64,000 bases of DNA, from NCBI GenBank assembly GCA_050258415.1, contig JBLMYS010000147.1:4735-68734 (forward strand). The letters are read 5' to 3'. Positions within the stretch are counted from its first letter, which is position 1; each line of letters begins with the position of its first letter. Below the pieces are notes generated by a model. That model did no database searches. It saw only the letters and a list, made by a program, of their open reading frames with translations, and was not told the DNA's origin. A program made the position numbers and the translations under genes. This DNA comes from JAAXKN01 sp050258415. GTDB taxonomy: Bacteria > Bacteroidota > Ignavibacteria > Ignavibacteriales > SURF-24. Below, in pieces: positions 15,643-24,204 of this stretch.

Positions 15643-18039
15643 TTACTTTATAATAATCATTTTACGCGTTGAGACAAATGAGCCTGTTCTTAGCGTATAA
15701 AAATAAATTCCGCTCGGAATGTTCAACTGATTGGAATTAAAATCGGCACTGTAAGAGCCTGCATTCTGATTCCTGTCGACCAGCACTGCAATCTCTTTTC
15801 CAAGAACGTCAAACACACTCAGTCTTACATAACCTTCTTTGGCTATGGAATACCTGATCACGGTCGAGGGATTAAAAGGATTTGGGAAATTCTGCTTTAA
15901 TGAGTATTCCCTTACAACCTGTTCCTTCTTTTCTTCCTTCACGTCATTTACCGCGGTCGTCTGAAATCCGAATGTTGAGGACCACTCACCGGTTCCAAGC
16001 GTATTTCTTGCCCTGACGTGCCAATAATGCTTTTTATTCAATGCAAGCACTCTGCTTATTGTAAAAGCCGTATCAGTTACAACCGTATCCAGAACAATTT
16101 GAGAAGTCATTGTTGAGGCAGTTGATAACTGGAACTGGTACTCTGTAGCCTTAGGATCCTTCTGCCATGAGAATTTTGGCGACAAGGATACGTTAGTAGT
16201 AGCGTGTGCCGGAGCAAGAAGAACAGGTTTCATCGGAATACCTGACACAAAACTCATGAACTGTGAGTATGCGCTAAGGCCGCCCTGTCCTGCCGATTTT
16301 ACTCTCCAGTAATACGTCTGTCCTGCAGCAACGCTGGAGAAATAGAAGCTCAGACTCTTGTGTTCAGGTGCAGTAAAAACAATGTCACTGAATAAGGAGT
16401 CTGTTGCTATCTGAACAACGTAGCTTTCTGCCAAAGGCGCACTCTGCCATTTAAGGGTTGCGAATGTATTCGTTTTTGGATAATAATTCGGAGGTGATGT
16501 CAGCACCGGAGCCTGTGGAATCTGATCCGGCATGCTCTGATGGAGTACGTTGCTCATTACGCTTTCGTTTGAATAACGGTCCAGTGCTGTAACCACGTAA
16601 TAATCGCCGCTTGTAACTGAATATTTTGCAACTGTTGAGGGAAGGGTTGTTGTTCCATAAGTTGCAAGTATCTTCGATGCATCTTTCAGCATTTCGGCTG
16701 TTGGCTGGCTTTCAAATCTGTAGACAATGTATGAAAATGCCGTATCGCCGTCTGTAGCCTTGGCCGGTGCATCCCATTTCAGGTCATATTTTCCTGTTAC
16801 CGAATTCTTCTCGGCCCTCAGGTTAACAGGAGCGTTTGGACGCGTTGTGCTGCCGGGCAGCCACTCCATCTTTGGCGTAACTGCCGGGTACAGGTAATAA
16901 TTATGCACAAGGCTATCGGCACAACCTGCATAATTGCCCGTAACACTTTGTGAACTGAAGTATACTTCCCCTTTTACTGTCGGAGTATTACGATTTGCCC
17001 TCATTTCCCAGCCAATTTCATTTGCCCCATATGAGCTATACCTGTATGCCGGGGCTCCGACATAAAGATGTCTTCCGTTTAACGTCGAAGCTCCCGACCA
17101 TGTAGGAAGAAGACCGCCATAGTTTGCCGAATATAACTGCGGCATTATATAGTCGATGTATGAGGTACCAGTATGCGATACTCCGCTTTCATCAGTATAA
17201 TTTCCCTTGAGCCATCCGAAAGTATCGCAGAAAATCGACAGGTTAACCGAAGGGCCTCCGGCAGGGCTGATGCCAAACTTAACCCAGGGTTTTACAGTCT
17301 TTATACTGTCGTTGATCTCTGCCAGAAGCATGTTCACGTTGTTCATGCGCCATGCTGTCTTATCTGTAAAAGTACCTTTGTAGGACGCAAAAGTAGCATC
17401 ATCATTAAATGTTCCATACTCGGTATAAGGATAGAAATAATCGTCAAAATGAATACCGTCCACATCATAGCGGCGGACAATATCCATAATTACGCTGAGC
17501 AGATACTTGCGTACTTCAGGCAGACCGGGATTTAGAAAACGGTACTCGGAGCCGTTGCACTTAATAATCCATTCAGGGTGCCTTAACGCGATGCTTGTTG
17601 ATCCAAATACAGGGTCATCTCCAGACATATTCACCCTGTATGGGTTTATCCATGCGTGGAGCTCCATGGCCCTTTTGTGCGCTTCCTGGATTGCGAACTG
17701 AAGAGGATCATAAGTCGGATCAGAGGGTGCCGCCCCCTCCTGCCCCGTAAGGTACTTCGACCAGGGTTCTCCGATTGAATTCTTGTAAATTGCATCTGCT
17801 TTTGGCCTTACATGAAAAAACATTGCATTCATGCCGTAGCTCTTATGCTGATCAAATGTTGAAACAAGCTGGTCTTTTTGAGACTTTATGTCGCTGGCCG
17901 AAGTGCCCCTTGTGGAGGGCCAGTCGATACCAAGCGAGGCTATCCAAACGCCTCTTAATTCCTGCTTTGGATATGTCTGTGAAAATAACAAAGCCGATGT
18001 CATTAGGATAGCAAATAAACAGTAGAATATTTTTTTCAT
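15643..18039 (-). CDS. Family-10-like glycosyl hydrolase (DUF187/GHL10) with FN3 modules and T9SS tail, paralogue B
   Basis: The 798-residue product begins MKKIFYCLFAILMTSALLFSQ, a signal peptide. It carries the same domain order as its neighbour at 13044-15473: GHL10 catalytic domain (ELRGVWIASLGIDWPSTRG, MELHAWINPYRV, VDGIHFDDYFYPY), FN3-like modules (YYWRVKSAGQGG, HYWHVRARN) and a T9SS type A tail (KQNFPNPFNPSTVIRYS). Residue agreement is high across the catalytic domain and lower in the FN3 part, which fits duplication followed by divergence of the substrate-contacting or linker regions. An alternative start two codons upstream (18045) is possible. Expected location: cell surface. Confidence 0.88.
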   Translation of the reverse strand: MKKIFYCLFAILMTSALLFSQTYPKQELRGVWIASLGIDWPSTRGTSASDIKSQKDQLVSTFDQHKSYGMNAMFFHVRPKADAIYKNSIGEPWSKYLTGQEGAAPSDPTYDPLQFAIQEAHKRAMELHAWINPYRVNMSGDDPVFGSTSIALRHPEWIIKCNGSEYRFLNPGLPEVRKYLLSVIMDIVRRYDVDGIHFDDYFYPYTEYGTFNDDATFASYKGTFTDKTAWRMNNVNMLLAEINDSIKTVKPWVKFGISPAGGPSVNLSIFCDTFGWLKGNYTDESGVSHTGTSYIDYIMPQLYSANYGGLLPTWSGASTLNGRHLYVGAPAYRYSSYGANEIGWEMRANRNTPTVKGEVYFSSQSVTGNYAGCADSLVHNYYLYPAVTPKMEWLPGSTTRPNAPVNLRAEKNSVTGKYDLKWDAPAKATDGDTAFSYIVYRFESQPTAEMLKDASKILATYGTTTLPSTVAKYSVTSGDYYVVTALDRYSNESVMSNVLHQSMPDQIPQAPVLTSPPNYYPKTNTFATLKWQSAPLAESYVVQIATDSLFSDIVFTAPEHKSLSFYFSSVAAGQTYYWRVKSAGQGGLSAYSQFMSFVSGIPMKPVLLAPAHATTNVSLSPKFSWQKDPKATEYQFQLSTASTMTSQIVLDTVVTDTAFTISRVLALNKKHYWHVRARNTLGTGEWSSTFGFQTTAVNDVKEEKKEQVVREYSLKQNFPNPFNPSTVIRYSIAKEGYVRLSVFDVLGKEIAVLVDRNQNAGSYSADFNSNQLNIPSGIYFYTLRTGSFVSTRKMIIIK

Positions 18040-18204
18040 AAGCATTTCTTGTTTAATGATTTAAGGGATTTATTGTGCTATGGAAGATAGCAAAAGTATT
18101 TGGAAATCCGAAGACAATTCCGGGGAATATTTTTTGCCCTGCGGATTTTCCCGTTTGGGATGCGTTTTCAAGGGAGAAATGTGCGTTTATAACAGTATTT
18201 AAAA

Positions 18205-18230
18205 CAAAAGCCGCCCAGGGGCGGCTTTTG
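18205..18230 (-). terminator. Strong terminator of the five-gene surface locus
   Basis: CAAAAGCCGCC pairs with GGCGGCTTTTG around a CAGG loop, followed on the minus strand by TTTT. It lies about 27 bp after the stop of the 18257 gene. Confidence 0.8.
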
Positions 18231-18256
18231 CATGAATTAGAATTTTTTCAATTCTA

Positions 18257-19588
18257 TTACTTCATAAGTGTCATCTTGCGGCTTAACATAACGCCGTTTG
18301 CATTCAGCTGATAGATATAGATGCCTGAAGTAAGGTTCTGGCCGTCAACTCTTACAGAGTAGCTGCCTTTTGTCATCTGGCCGTTAACCAGAGTTGAAAC
18401 TTCCTTGCCAAGTATATCATATACTTTCAGAGATACAAATCCGTCCTTTGCAACTGAGAACTTAATCTCTGTTGAAGGGTTGAACGGGTTTGGATAGTTC
18501 TGTGAAAGTGAATAGCTTTCAACAACTGCGTTTTCTTTCTTTACGCCGGTCTGAAGATTTGCTGTAATATAACGCTGGAGTAGTGGAACGCCAGAAGCAT
18601 TAAACTGAATAATGTAAGCTGTCTTTCCATTAGGACTGAAAGCAATACCTCTGTTTCTTTCTGACAGGTCGTTGCCGAGGAAAGGTGTTGTATACTTCCA
18701 AGCAAGGCTGTCAAGAACCTTCCAGTCAGAAGTTCTTACACCGTAATAGGTTCCTTTGGTAACAAATCTATCCGGCTGTAATGGACCATATGCGCCATTA
18801 GGAGCAACCTGGTAAGAACCGGCGCTGGCGTATAAGAGTTTGTTTACAGGATTCCAACCAATACCTTCAACAGCCCAGCCTATTAATACTGAATCTTTGA
18901 GTGCGAAGCTCTGGAATGCATCCGGCTTCTGGTAAACCCAGGTCTTAAGAGCTGAATATCTCGGTATATAAAGAGTCATACCGTCTTTGCTAACTTCAAG
19001 AGTTCTGCCGTAATCGGCCACAGCGTCAACAGCATTCTCTGAGAAAGTTAAGTTTGAGTCAAGAATTTCAACAGGATTTCCTGGTAATGTATAAGAAACA
19101 TAAACGTTTCCTACAGTATCAGCGGCGCAGCGTGTAAGACCAGCTTTGCCTAAATATGTAGCCAGAACTTCACCGGTTTTGTAGTTAAGTTTAACTACTG
19201 TCTTGCCCTGTGAAAGGAGGATGTTTCCTCTGAAATCCTTATTCAAACCTGTGTTTGAGCCGAACCAGAAAGGAAGAACTTTGCCGCTCTTATCTTTCCA
19301 TGTTCTTACCGGCGAAATTGTAGCCGGGCTGCCATCAGGATTGAAAACGTATACAGGTACTGTCTTGAACCACTTGTTGCTGTCTGCAACAAATACGGTA
19401 TCTCTGATGAGAGTATTGTACTGAGCAACCCAGATCTTGCCGTCAGGATCAACAGCAATACCATGACCAGCTGAACTGCCTTTTAATGTATCAATGTCCC
19501 CTTTTCCAAACGGGGTCAGTGTCCACTGTGAAAAGGAAGTAGCTGAAAAGGCTATCAACAATGTAACAACGAACAATAGACGTTTCAT
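18257..19588 (-). CDS. Secreted NHL/WD40-like propeller protein with T9SS tail
   Basis: The 443-residue protein starts MKRLLFVVTLLIAFSATSFSQ (signal peptide; AGGAG site). Residues about 25-345 show propeller-like segments (HGIAVDPDGKIWVAQYN, GNILLSQGKTVVKLNYKTG, NRGIAFSPNGKTAYIIQ) like NHL/lactonase-type repeats. The C-terminal 85 residues form a T9SS type A domain (SQNYPNPFNPSTEIKFS ... SRKMTLMK). It is the last gene of a locus with a TonB receptor, a large secreted protein, a PorV-like porin and a TIG lipoprotein, with a 100-bp gap to the gene before it. It may be the exported, substrate-binding partner of that locus; this is inference from context. Confidence 0.85.
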   Translation of the reverse strand: MKRLLFVVTLLIAFSATSFSQWTLTPFGKGDIDTLKGSSAGHGIAVDPDGKIWVAQYNTLIRDTVFVADSNKWFKTVPVYVFNPDGSPATISPVRTWKDKSGKVLPFWFGSNTGLNKDFRGNILLSQGKTVVKLNYKTGEVLATYLGKAGLTRCAADTVGNVYVSYTLPGNPVEILDSNLTFSENAVDAVADYGRTLEVSKDGMTLYIPRYSALKTWVYQKPDAFQSFALKDSVLIGWAVEGIGWNPVNKLLYASAGSYQVAPNGAYGPLQPDRFVTKGTYYGVRTSDWKVLDSLAWKYTTPFLGNDLSERNRGIAFSPNGKTAYIIQFNASGVPLLQRYITANLQTGVKKENAVVESYSLSQNYPNPFNPSTEIKFSVAKDGFVSLKVYDILGKEVSTLVNGQMTKGSYSVRVDGQNLTSGIYIYQLNANGVMLSRKMTLMK

Positions 19589-19688
19589 CATAAATCACTC
19601 CTGTTATTTATTTGAACTAAAATTATGAAATTATTTAGAAGGTCACCTTAATATAAGAACATCCCTCATTAATTTCATACATTTTTTT

Positions 19689-20990
19689 TTATTTTAATTC
19701 CAGTCCGTAATATGGTGCTCCCTGCTTAAACATTAATGTAGAAAATATTTTGGGAGAGAACTCTTTTTCAGTTTCACTGTCATTTACAACCCTGGAATAA
19801 ACGAGACTTGTACCATTTACTTTATCATACGAATTCCAGACAAAAGATGCAAAACCCGGTACAATTACACCCGGAAGTAATGCACTGGCATTTTTTGACG
19901 GGCTGACAACTACAATTACAGGGGCGGCATCTGTACCAATATACAAATAACCATCCTGGCTGAATGTAATGCCAAGCACTGAGAACGGGACTCCGGCTGC
20001 ATTGAGTCCCGGATAAGCTGCCGAAAAGTCGAAATACAATTCCTCGCTGCCGGCAACTATCTCATCGTTCACAATTTTGTAGCGCCATACGCCTTCTTTG
20101 TTATCCTTTGTTCCACCGACATAGAGATAAAGTGTGCCGTTGTCTTTGAAGACCCTGACAGCATTTATCTTTGATGATGTAGTGGCAAAATTGTACTTTG
20201 TTGCGGCTGACATGTCCGGCTTGATCCTGAAAATGTTCACGCCTGAACCTGCAGCCCAGATGTTGCCTGAAGGATCAAAATCGAAATCGTTGATATTCTG
20301 ATCAATTCCCTGTCCTATATACGGAGCAGGTGTAGGAGCAACACCCGGATTAATTTTCCAGATACCCTTGTTCCTTCTTGCGCCAAAGAGCTGGCCCTGC
20401 TGGCCCCATGGCCCGTAAGCAAACTTCAAAGAAGTCCAGAGCTTTTCAGTTCCCTTTGGAGCGTAATCAGTAAGGTTCCTGTTAACGTCGATTTTTTTAA
20501 TTCCCTGATAGACGTTATTTGTAGCAAGGTAGAGGTAAAGGTTACCATCCCTGTCGAAAGTCAACGTCTGCGGCTGATCCAGGTAGAGGAATTTAGTAAA
20601 ATATGCGGGCTGGATCTCCTTTAGAGAATAAGCAACAGGCGCAGCATAATTTGAGGCAGTCGTAACTACTACTCTTATTGCAAGCGCTTCTTTGGGAAGG
20701 TTTGGTACTTTAACCCTTATCTGTGTCGGCGTAGCTGTAATTACAGTACCCGGGACATTATCAAAATAGACTTCTGTATGTGCACTGTCGGAAAAATTGG
20801 CACCTGTTATTGTCAGAGTATCCATACCGGCATATGCAAAATCCTTCGGGGCAACAGAAGTAACTACCGGGTCGGGAGTCCCCTTGCCTTTGTACTCATC
20901 ATATAAAACTGGAGCGGCATCTTTACCACAGCCATAATACATGGTGAGCGCCAGGAAGAGCAGTGCCAGGTATTTGATTCTGTTTTTCAT
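19689..20990 (-). CDS. IPT/TIG-domain lipoprotein with propeller-like C-terminal part
   Basis: Starting at MKNRIKYLALLFLALTMYYGC, the protein has a lipobox with Cys at residue 21, so it is a lipoprotein of 433 residues (an ATG six codons upstream is an alternative start). Residues about 40-125 form an IPT/TIG immunoglobulin-like domain (VTSVAPKDFAYAGMDTLTITGANFSD). The remainder has propeller-like segments (LTFDRDGNLYLYLATNN, DFDFDPSGNIWAAGSGVNIF, GITFSQDGYLYIGTD). It follows the PorV-like gene by about 50 bp and precedes the T9SS propeller gene. TIG lipoproteins next to TonB receptors usually act as surface glycan-binding subunits; here the binding target is unknown. Confidence 0.8.
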   Translation of the reverse strand: MKNRIKYLALLFLALTMYYGCGKDAAPVLYDEYKGKGTPDPVVTSVAPKDFAYAGMDTLTITGANFSDSAHTEVYFDNVPGTVITATPTQIRVKVPNLPKEALAIRVVVTTASNYAAPVAYSLKEIQPAYFTKFLYLDQPQTLTFDRDGNLYLYLATNNVYQGIKKIDVNRNLTDYAPKGTEKLWTSLKFAYGPWGQQGQLFGARRNKGIWKINPGVAPTPAPYIGQGIDQNINDFDFDPSGNIWAAGSGVNIFRIKPDMSAATKYNFATTSSKINAVRVFKDNGTLYLYVGGTKDNKEGVWRYKIVNDEIVAGSEELYFDFSAAYPGLNAAGVPFSVLGITFSQDGYLYIGTDAAPVIVVVSPSKNASALLPGVIVPGFASFVWNSYDKVNGTSLVYSRVVNDSETEKEFSPKIFSTLMFKQGAPYYGLELK

Positions 20991-21042
20991 GTAAATATTA
21001 TTTTTCATTTTCTTACCATTTATTTACTTATTTGTATTTGGC

Positions 21043-22059
21043 TTATAAAGAGACATTTACGTTTACTCTGTGAACTGCGTTAAAGACACCATATGGAGTG
21101 TATGAGTAATCAACACCAATTCCGTAGTTCTGGTATGACTGCTTTACACCCACACCCAAAGTATAGCTTCTTTCATCAGCCGGGGTATTATAGCCGGCTC
21201 TTAAGGAAACTGTATTCATAAATGTGTACTCGGCTCCTATGTTAACCTGTTCGGGATAATCCCTGTTGTGAACGGCATCAACTGCAAGGAGGAATGAGTG
21301 CATATTCTTGTCCACATTGTCCATCAGGTCAACAGCATTGAAGGAAAGGCCCATTCTGAAAGTAAGAGGAAGCTGGAAGTTTTCCTTTTCAAACCTGGTT
21401 TCCTGCGAGAAGTTCTTTACAGACATTGCAAAGTTAAGACTGCGGAAGCCCGTTCTGTAAAGCAAGCCGAAATCGAAGGCCATTACGCCCCTGACGTGGT
21501 CACTTTTGACATAACTGCCATCAGAATTAACAGAGGTTACGGCAGCTCCAAGCGACTGTTTTGCATATTTGACGCTACCGCCAAGTGCCAGTTTATCGTT
21601 AAGCGCCTTTGCATAGCTTACGCCAATTGAAAGTGCGTAAGGACGGAAGGTGCCTAATTCAATAAAGCCGTCAGAATTTTTAGCTGAAATGGTTTCGATA
21701 AAATCGCCGTAATCTACATTCATAGCTGTTAAACCGATTACACCCCAGTCGCCGCCGAAAGGAGCAAATGTTACAGCACCGAACATATATTTGATATCCG
21801 CAATCCATGTCATGGAACCTGCCGTTGCATTAAGCAGGTTTTCCTGACGGGCGACACTGGAAGGGTTGGCAAAAAGAAATGCAGCATTGCCGTCGAGCGC
21901 AGTAACTGCCTCGCCGAGACCTGCGGTCCTTGCATCCAGTGTTGCACTCATGAACTTCATACCGCTCTGTGCCAGCTTCTGGTTTTCCTGTGCCTGGAGC
22001 CTGCCTGAGAGCAAAGTTCCTAAGATTAAACTTATTGTTATTATAAATATTTTTTTCAT
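21043..22059 (-). CDS. PorV/PorQ-family outer-membrane protein
   Basis: The 338-residue protein has a signal peptide (MKKIFIITISLILGTLLSG) and the family N-terminus MKFMSATLDARTAGLGEAVTALDG followed by FLFANPSSVA, then beta-barrel-like alternation to a C-terminal aromatic-rich region (YGVFNAVHRVNVNVSL). PorV is the T9SS outer-membrane protein that ferries cargo from the translocon to the sortase; PorQ and other relatives exist in many copies in Ignavibacteria. Here the gene lies 23 bp from a large secreted protein gene and 52 bp from a TIG lipoprotein gene, so it probably serves as a locus-specific surface factor rather than the general PorV. That last point is inference. Confidence 0.85.
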   Translation of the reverse strand: MKKIFIITISLILGTLLSGRLQAQENQKLAQSGMKFMSATLDARTAGLGEAVTALDGNAAFLFANPSSVARQENLLNATAGSMTWIADIKYMFGAVTFAPFGGDWGVIGLTAMNVDYGDFIETISAKNSDGFIELGTFRPYALSIGVSYAKALNDKLALGGSVKYAKQSLGAAVTSVNSDGSYVKSDHVRGVMAFDFGLLYRTGFRSLNFAMSVKNFSQETRFEKENFQLPLTFRMGLSFNAVDLMDNVDKNMHSFLLAVDAVHNRDYPEQVNIGAEYTFMNTVSLRAGYNTPADERSYTLGVGVKQSYQNYGIGVDYSYTPYGVFNAVHRVNVNVSL

Positions 22060-22082
22060 TTTTATTACCTGCCTGCAAATAA

Positions 22083-24188
22083 TTATCGGATTATGGAAAA
22101 TTTAGCAATGTGCTTTTCACCCGTTTCCGTATTGGTTATTACGGCAATATAGATACCGCTTACGAGCAGCTGGTTTGAACTTGTTATAGATCTCCAGTAA
22201 ACATCACCGCTTCCGTTGTCGTGATTAAGTGTCTGGATAAGCTCACCCATCTCGGTATATATCTTAATTGTACATTTACCGGGAGTGTTATAGAAGTGGA
22301 GCTCATTCGTGAACTGGCCACCGAATCTTGTAGCGTCAACATCCGAGCCGAGGAAGAACGGATTTGGAATGATCCTGACATCACTAATATTCTTTCCGGC
22401 AGGCCTAAGGAGGTTTGCTCCGTCATAAGTCTGTGTATAATACCTGCTGCTCTTTAGTGTATAAGCAGGAATATTCAGTGCAGTATTTGCAGGCTGCTGG
22501 TCGCCTACAGACAGTATATAATAGAAGTAGTACAAACCGCGTACAGGGCTCATATCTTCATAGCTTCTTTCATTAGCTCCTGCCTTGTAAATAAGATGGT
22601 ATGTACTATCGTACTGTCCAAGCGCTCTGTAGATTTCAAATCCTTTCACCGAAGGATCATCACTTTCCCATGAAAGAGCGATCTTGTCACCACCTGAGGT
22701 AACGGAGAACAGTTTCGGAGGTCTCGGGGGCTGAACAAGATTCCAGTTATTATTAAAGTTGTCAGTTGCTCTTCTCCAAGTCTGCATGAGAGAGTCTTTG
22801 CCTGTCATGACAAATTCATTTTTTTCTTTTTCAACTGCTGTAAACTGCGGTGTCTTGTAGGCATTCTTGTACTTCTTTCCCATCTCAACTGCAGCTTCGC
22901 GGCTGATGCCGGCGGCACCTTGAACCATTACAATCTTCACACTCTGTCCTGGTGCAAGTGTGTATGGGCCGTAAGAGTTGTTTGCAGAGAAACCGCCTGA
23001 AGTTCCCTTCTTTGGGGCCTCAGTCTGGTTTGCAAATTCCTTAAAGTTTACCACACCGCCTGCCATTGCTGCCGGATGAACACTGTATGCGTGGCGCGGG
23101 TTTGAAGTTGGCCTCTGAATGAAATTCAGATACTCATCTTTCATTTTTCCAAGGTCAAAAGCACTGTTTCCTGAATATTCCGAAATATCAGAAGATTCAT
23201 AAGTTGTAACAGGCAGCTTCTTATTGTCTGTCGGATCTGTAGGTGAAGTATCAGCATGCAGCGTCAGAACACCCATAAACTGCGGAGCGGCAAGTCTTCC
23301 TACTGTATCCGAAGCAGGAGCATAACCAGATGACGATGATGGATCCCAGATCGGGCCGCCTATATTGTTATAGGTAACGATCTTTTCCGGGAAGTATCCG
23401 TGCCATGCGAACTGTGTACGGAAATTTTCGCCCTGAGGATCTGGCAGAACACCATCGCCTCTTGCATCAAGCATTGTATTCATACCCCAGCCTGAACCGT
23501 TACCGATTACATACCTGGTCTGCTTGCAGGGAGCCCAGCGGTAATTAAAGTAGAAGTATACATCCTTTAACGTCTGGTCTAATACTTTTACATTCTTCTC
23601 GCTCGTGTAGCCTGTGTTTGTAAAGGTATACTCCATTACTATATAGTTGTCATGATAAGGATGACTGAACTCAAAGATCTTCCTTTCCATCGATATGCCA
23701 AGCAGGGTGTTAACCTTGTTTACAATCAATCTGTCATACGGCAGGTCGGGCTTTATTTCATCGATCTCAACCGTCTTGTCATATGTCGGGTTACCGTCAA
23801 CTGTAATAGTCGGCTGCTCGAATTTGCTGTACATTTTAAGTTCAACCGGGAAGAATTCACCTGTACCGGAGACTCTGGGACCTACGTGAATTACTCTGTA
23901 GGGATAGTTTCCGGAACCATCGGTAAAGTCCTTCGTTCCGATCCAAAGACCTGTGGCGCACTGCATGTCCTGGTTCTTATATATACCAGGCCATTCAAAG
24001 CCGTCCTGCTGCTCCTTCGGCATGCGGGCTTCTTCAATTTCACCACCTATAGCGGTATAGAAATTGTGAAGCGAACCGACGCTCATATTCTTGAAGGCAT
24101 ACTGGGCGAAGGAGACTCTGGAGCTCATCAAAAGCATCACTGCCAGTAACGACATTGCGGCGGCATATTTATTAAAACTTTTTGTCAT
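22083..24188 (-). CDS. Large secreted protein with variant C-terminal sorting-like domain
   Basis: This 701-residue protein begins with a signal peptide (residues 1-28, ending SRVSFAQ). The central part is not recognised. Around residues 495-580 is an FN3-like module (PPRPPKLFSVTSGGDKIALSW). The last 90 residues have the layout of a T9SS type A domain (CTIKIYTEMGELIQTL ... GIYIAVITN ... KFSIIR) but the usual YPNPFNP entry is replaced by VRIIPNPFFLGSD. It lies 16 bp after the TonB receptor and 23 bp before the PorV-like gene, so co-expression is almost certain. Its place directly downstream of the receptor is that held by SusD-type lipoproteins in Bacteroidetes, but it has no lipobox and no SusD-like helices that I can see. 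Confidence 0.72.
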   Translation of the reverse strand: MTKSFNKYAAAMSLLAVMLLMSSRVSFAQYAFKNMSVGSLHNFYTAIGGEIEEARMPKEQQDGFEWPGIYKNQDMQCATGLWIGTKDFTDGSGNYPYRVIHVGPRVSGTGEFFPVELKMYSKFEQPTITVDGNPTYDKTVEIDEIKPDLPYDRLIVNKVNTLLGISMERKIFEFSHPYHDNYIVMEYTFTNTGYTSEKNVKVLDQTLKDVYFYFNYRWAPCKQTRYVIGNGSGWGMNTMLDARGDGVLPDPQGENFRTQFAWHGYFPEKIVTYNNIGGPIWDPSSSSGYAPASDTVGRLAAPQFMGVLTLHADTSPTDPTDNKKLPVTTYESSDISEYSGNSAFDLGKMKDEYLNFIQRPTSNPRHAYSVHPAAMAGGVVNFKEFANQTEAPKKGTSGGFSANNSYGPYTLAPGQSVKIVMVQGAAGISREAAVEMGKKYKNAYKTPQFTAVEKEKNEFVMTGKDSLMQTWRRATDNFNNNWNLVQPPRPPKLFSVTSGGDKIALSWESDDPSVKGFEIYRALGQYDSTYHLIYKAGANERSYEDMSPVRGLYYFYYILSVGDQQPANTALNIPAYTLKSSRYYTQTYDGANLLRPAGKNISDVRIIPNPFFLGSDVDATRFGGQFTNELHFYNTPGKCTIKIYTEMGELIQTLNHDNGSGDVYWRSITSSNQLLVSGIYIAVITNTETGEKHIAKFSIIR

Positions 24189-24204
24189 TTTTTCCTCGTC
24201 TAAA

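Noticed and set aside
21830..22105. Short frames over the start of the PorV-like gene
   Set aside because: Both are out-of-frame shadows of the signal-peptide region and carry no independent evidence.
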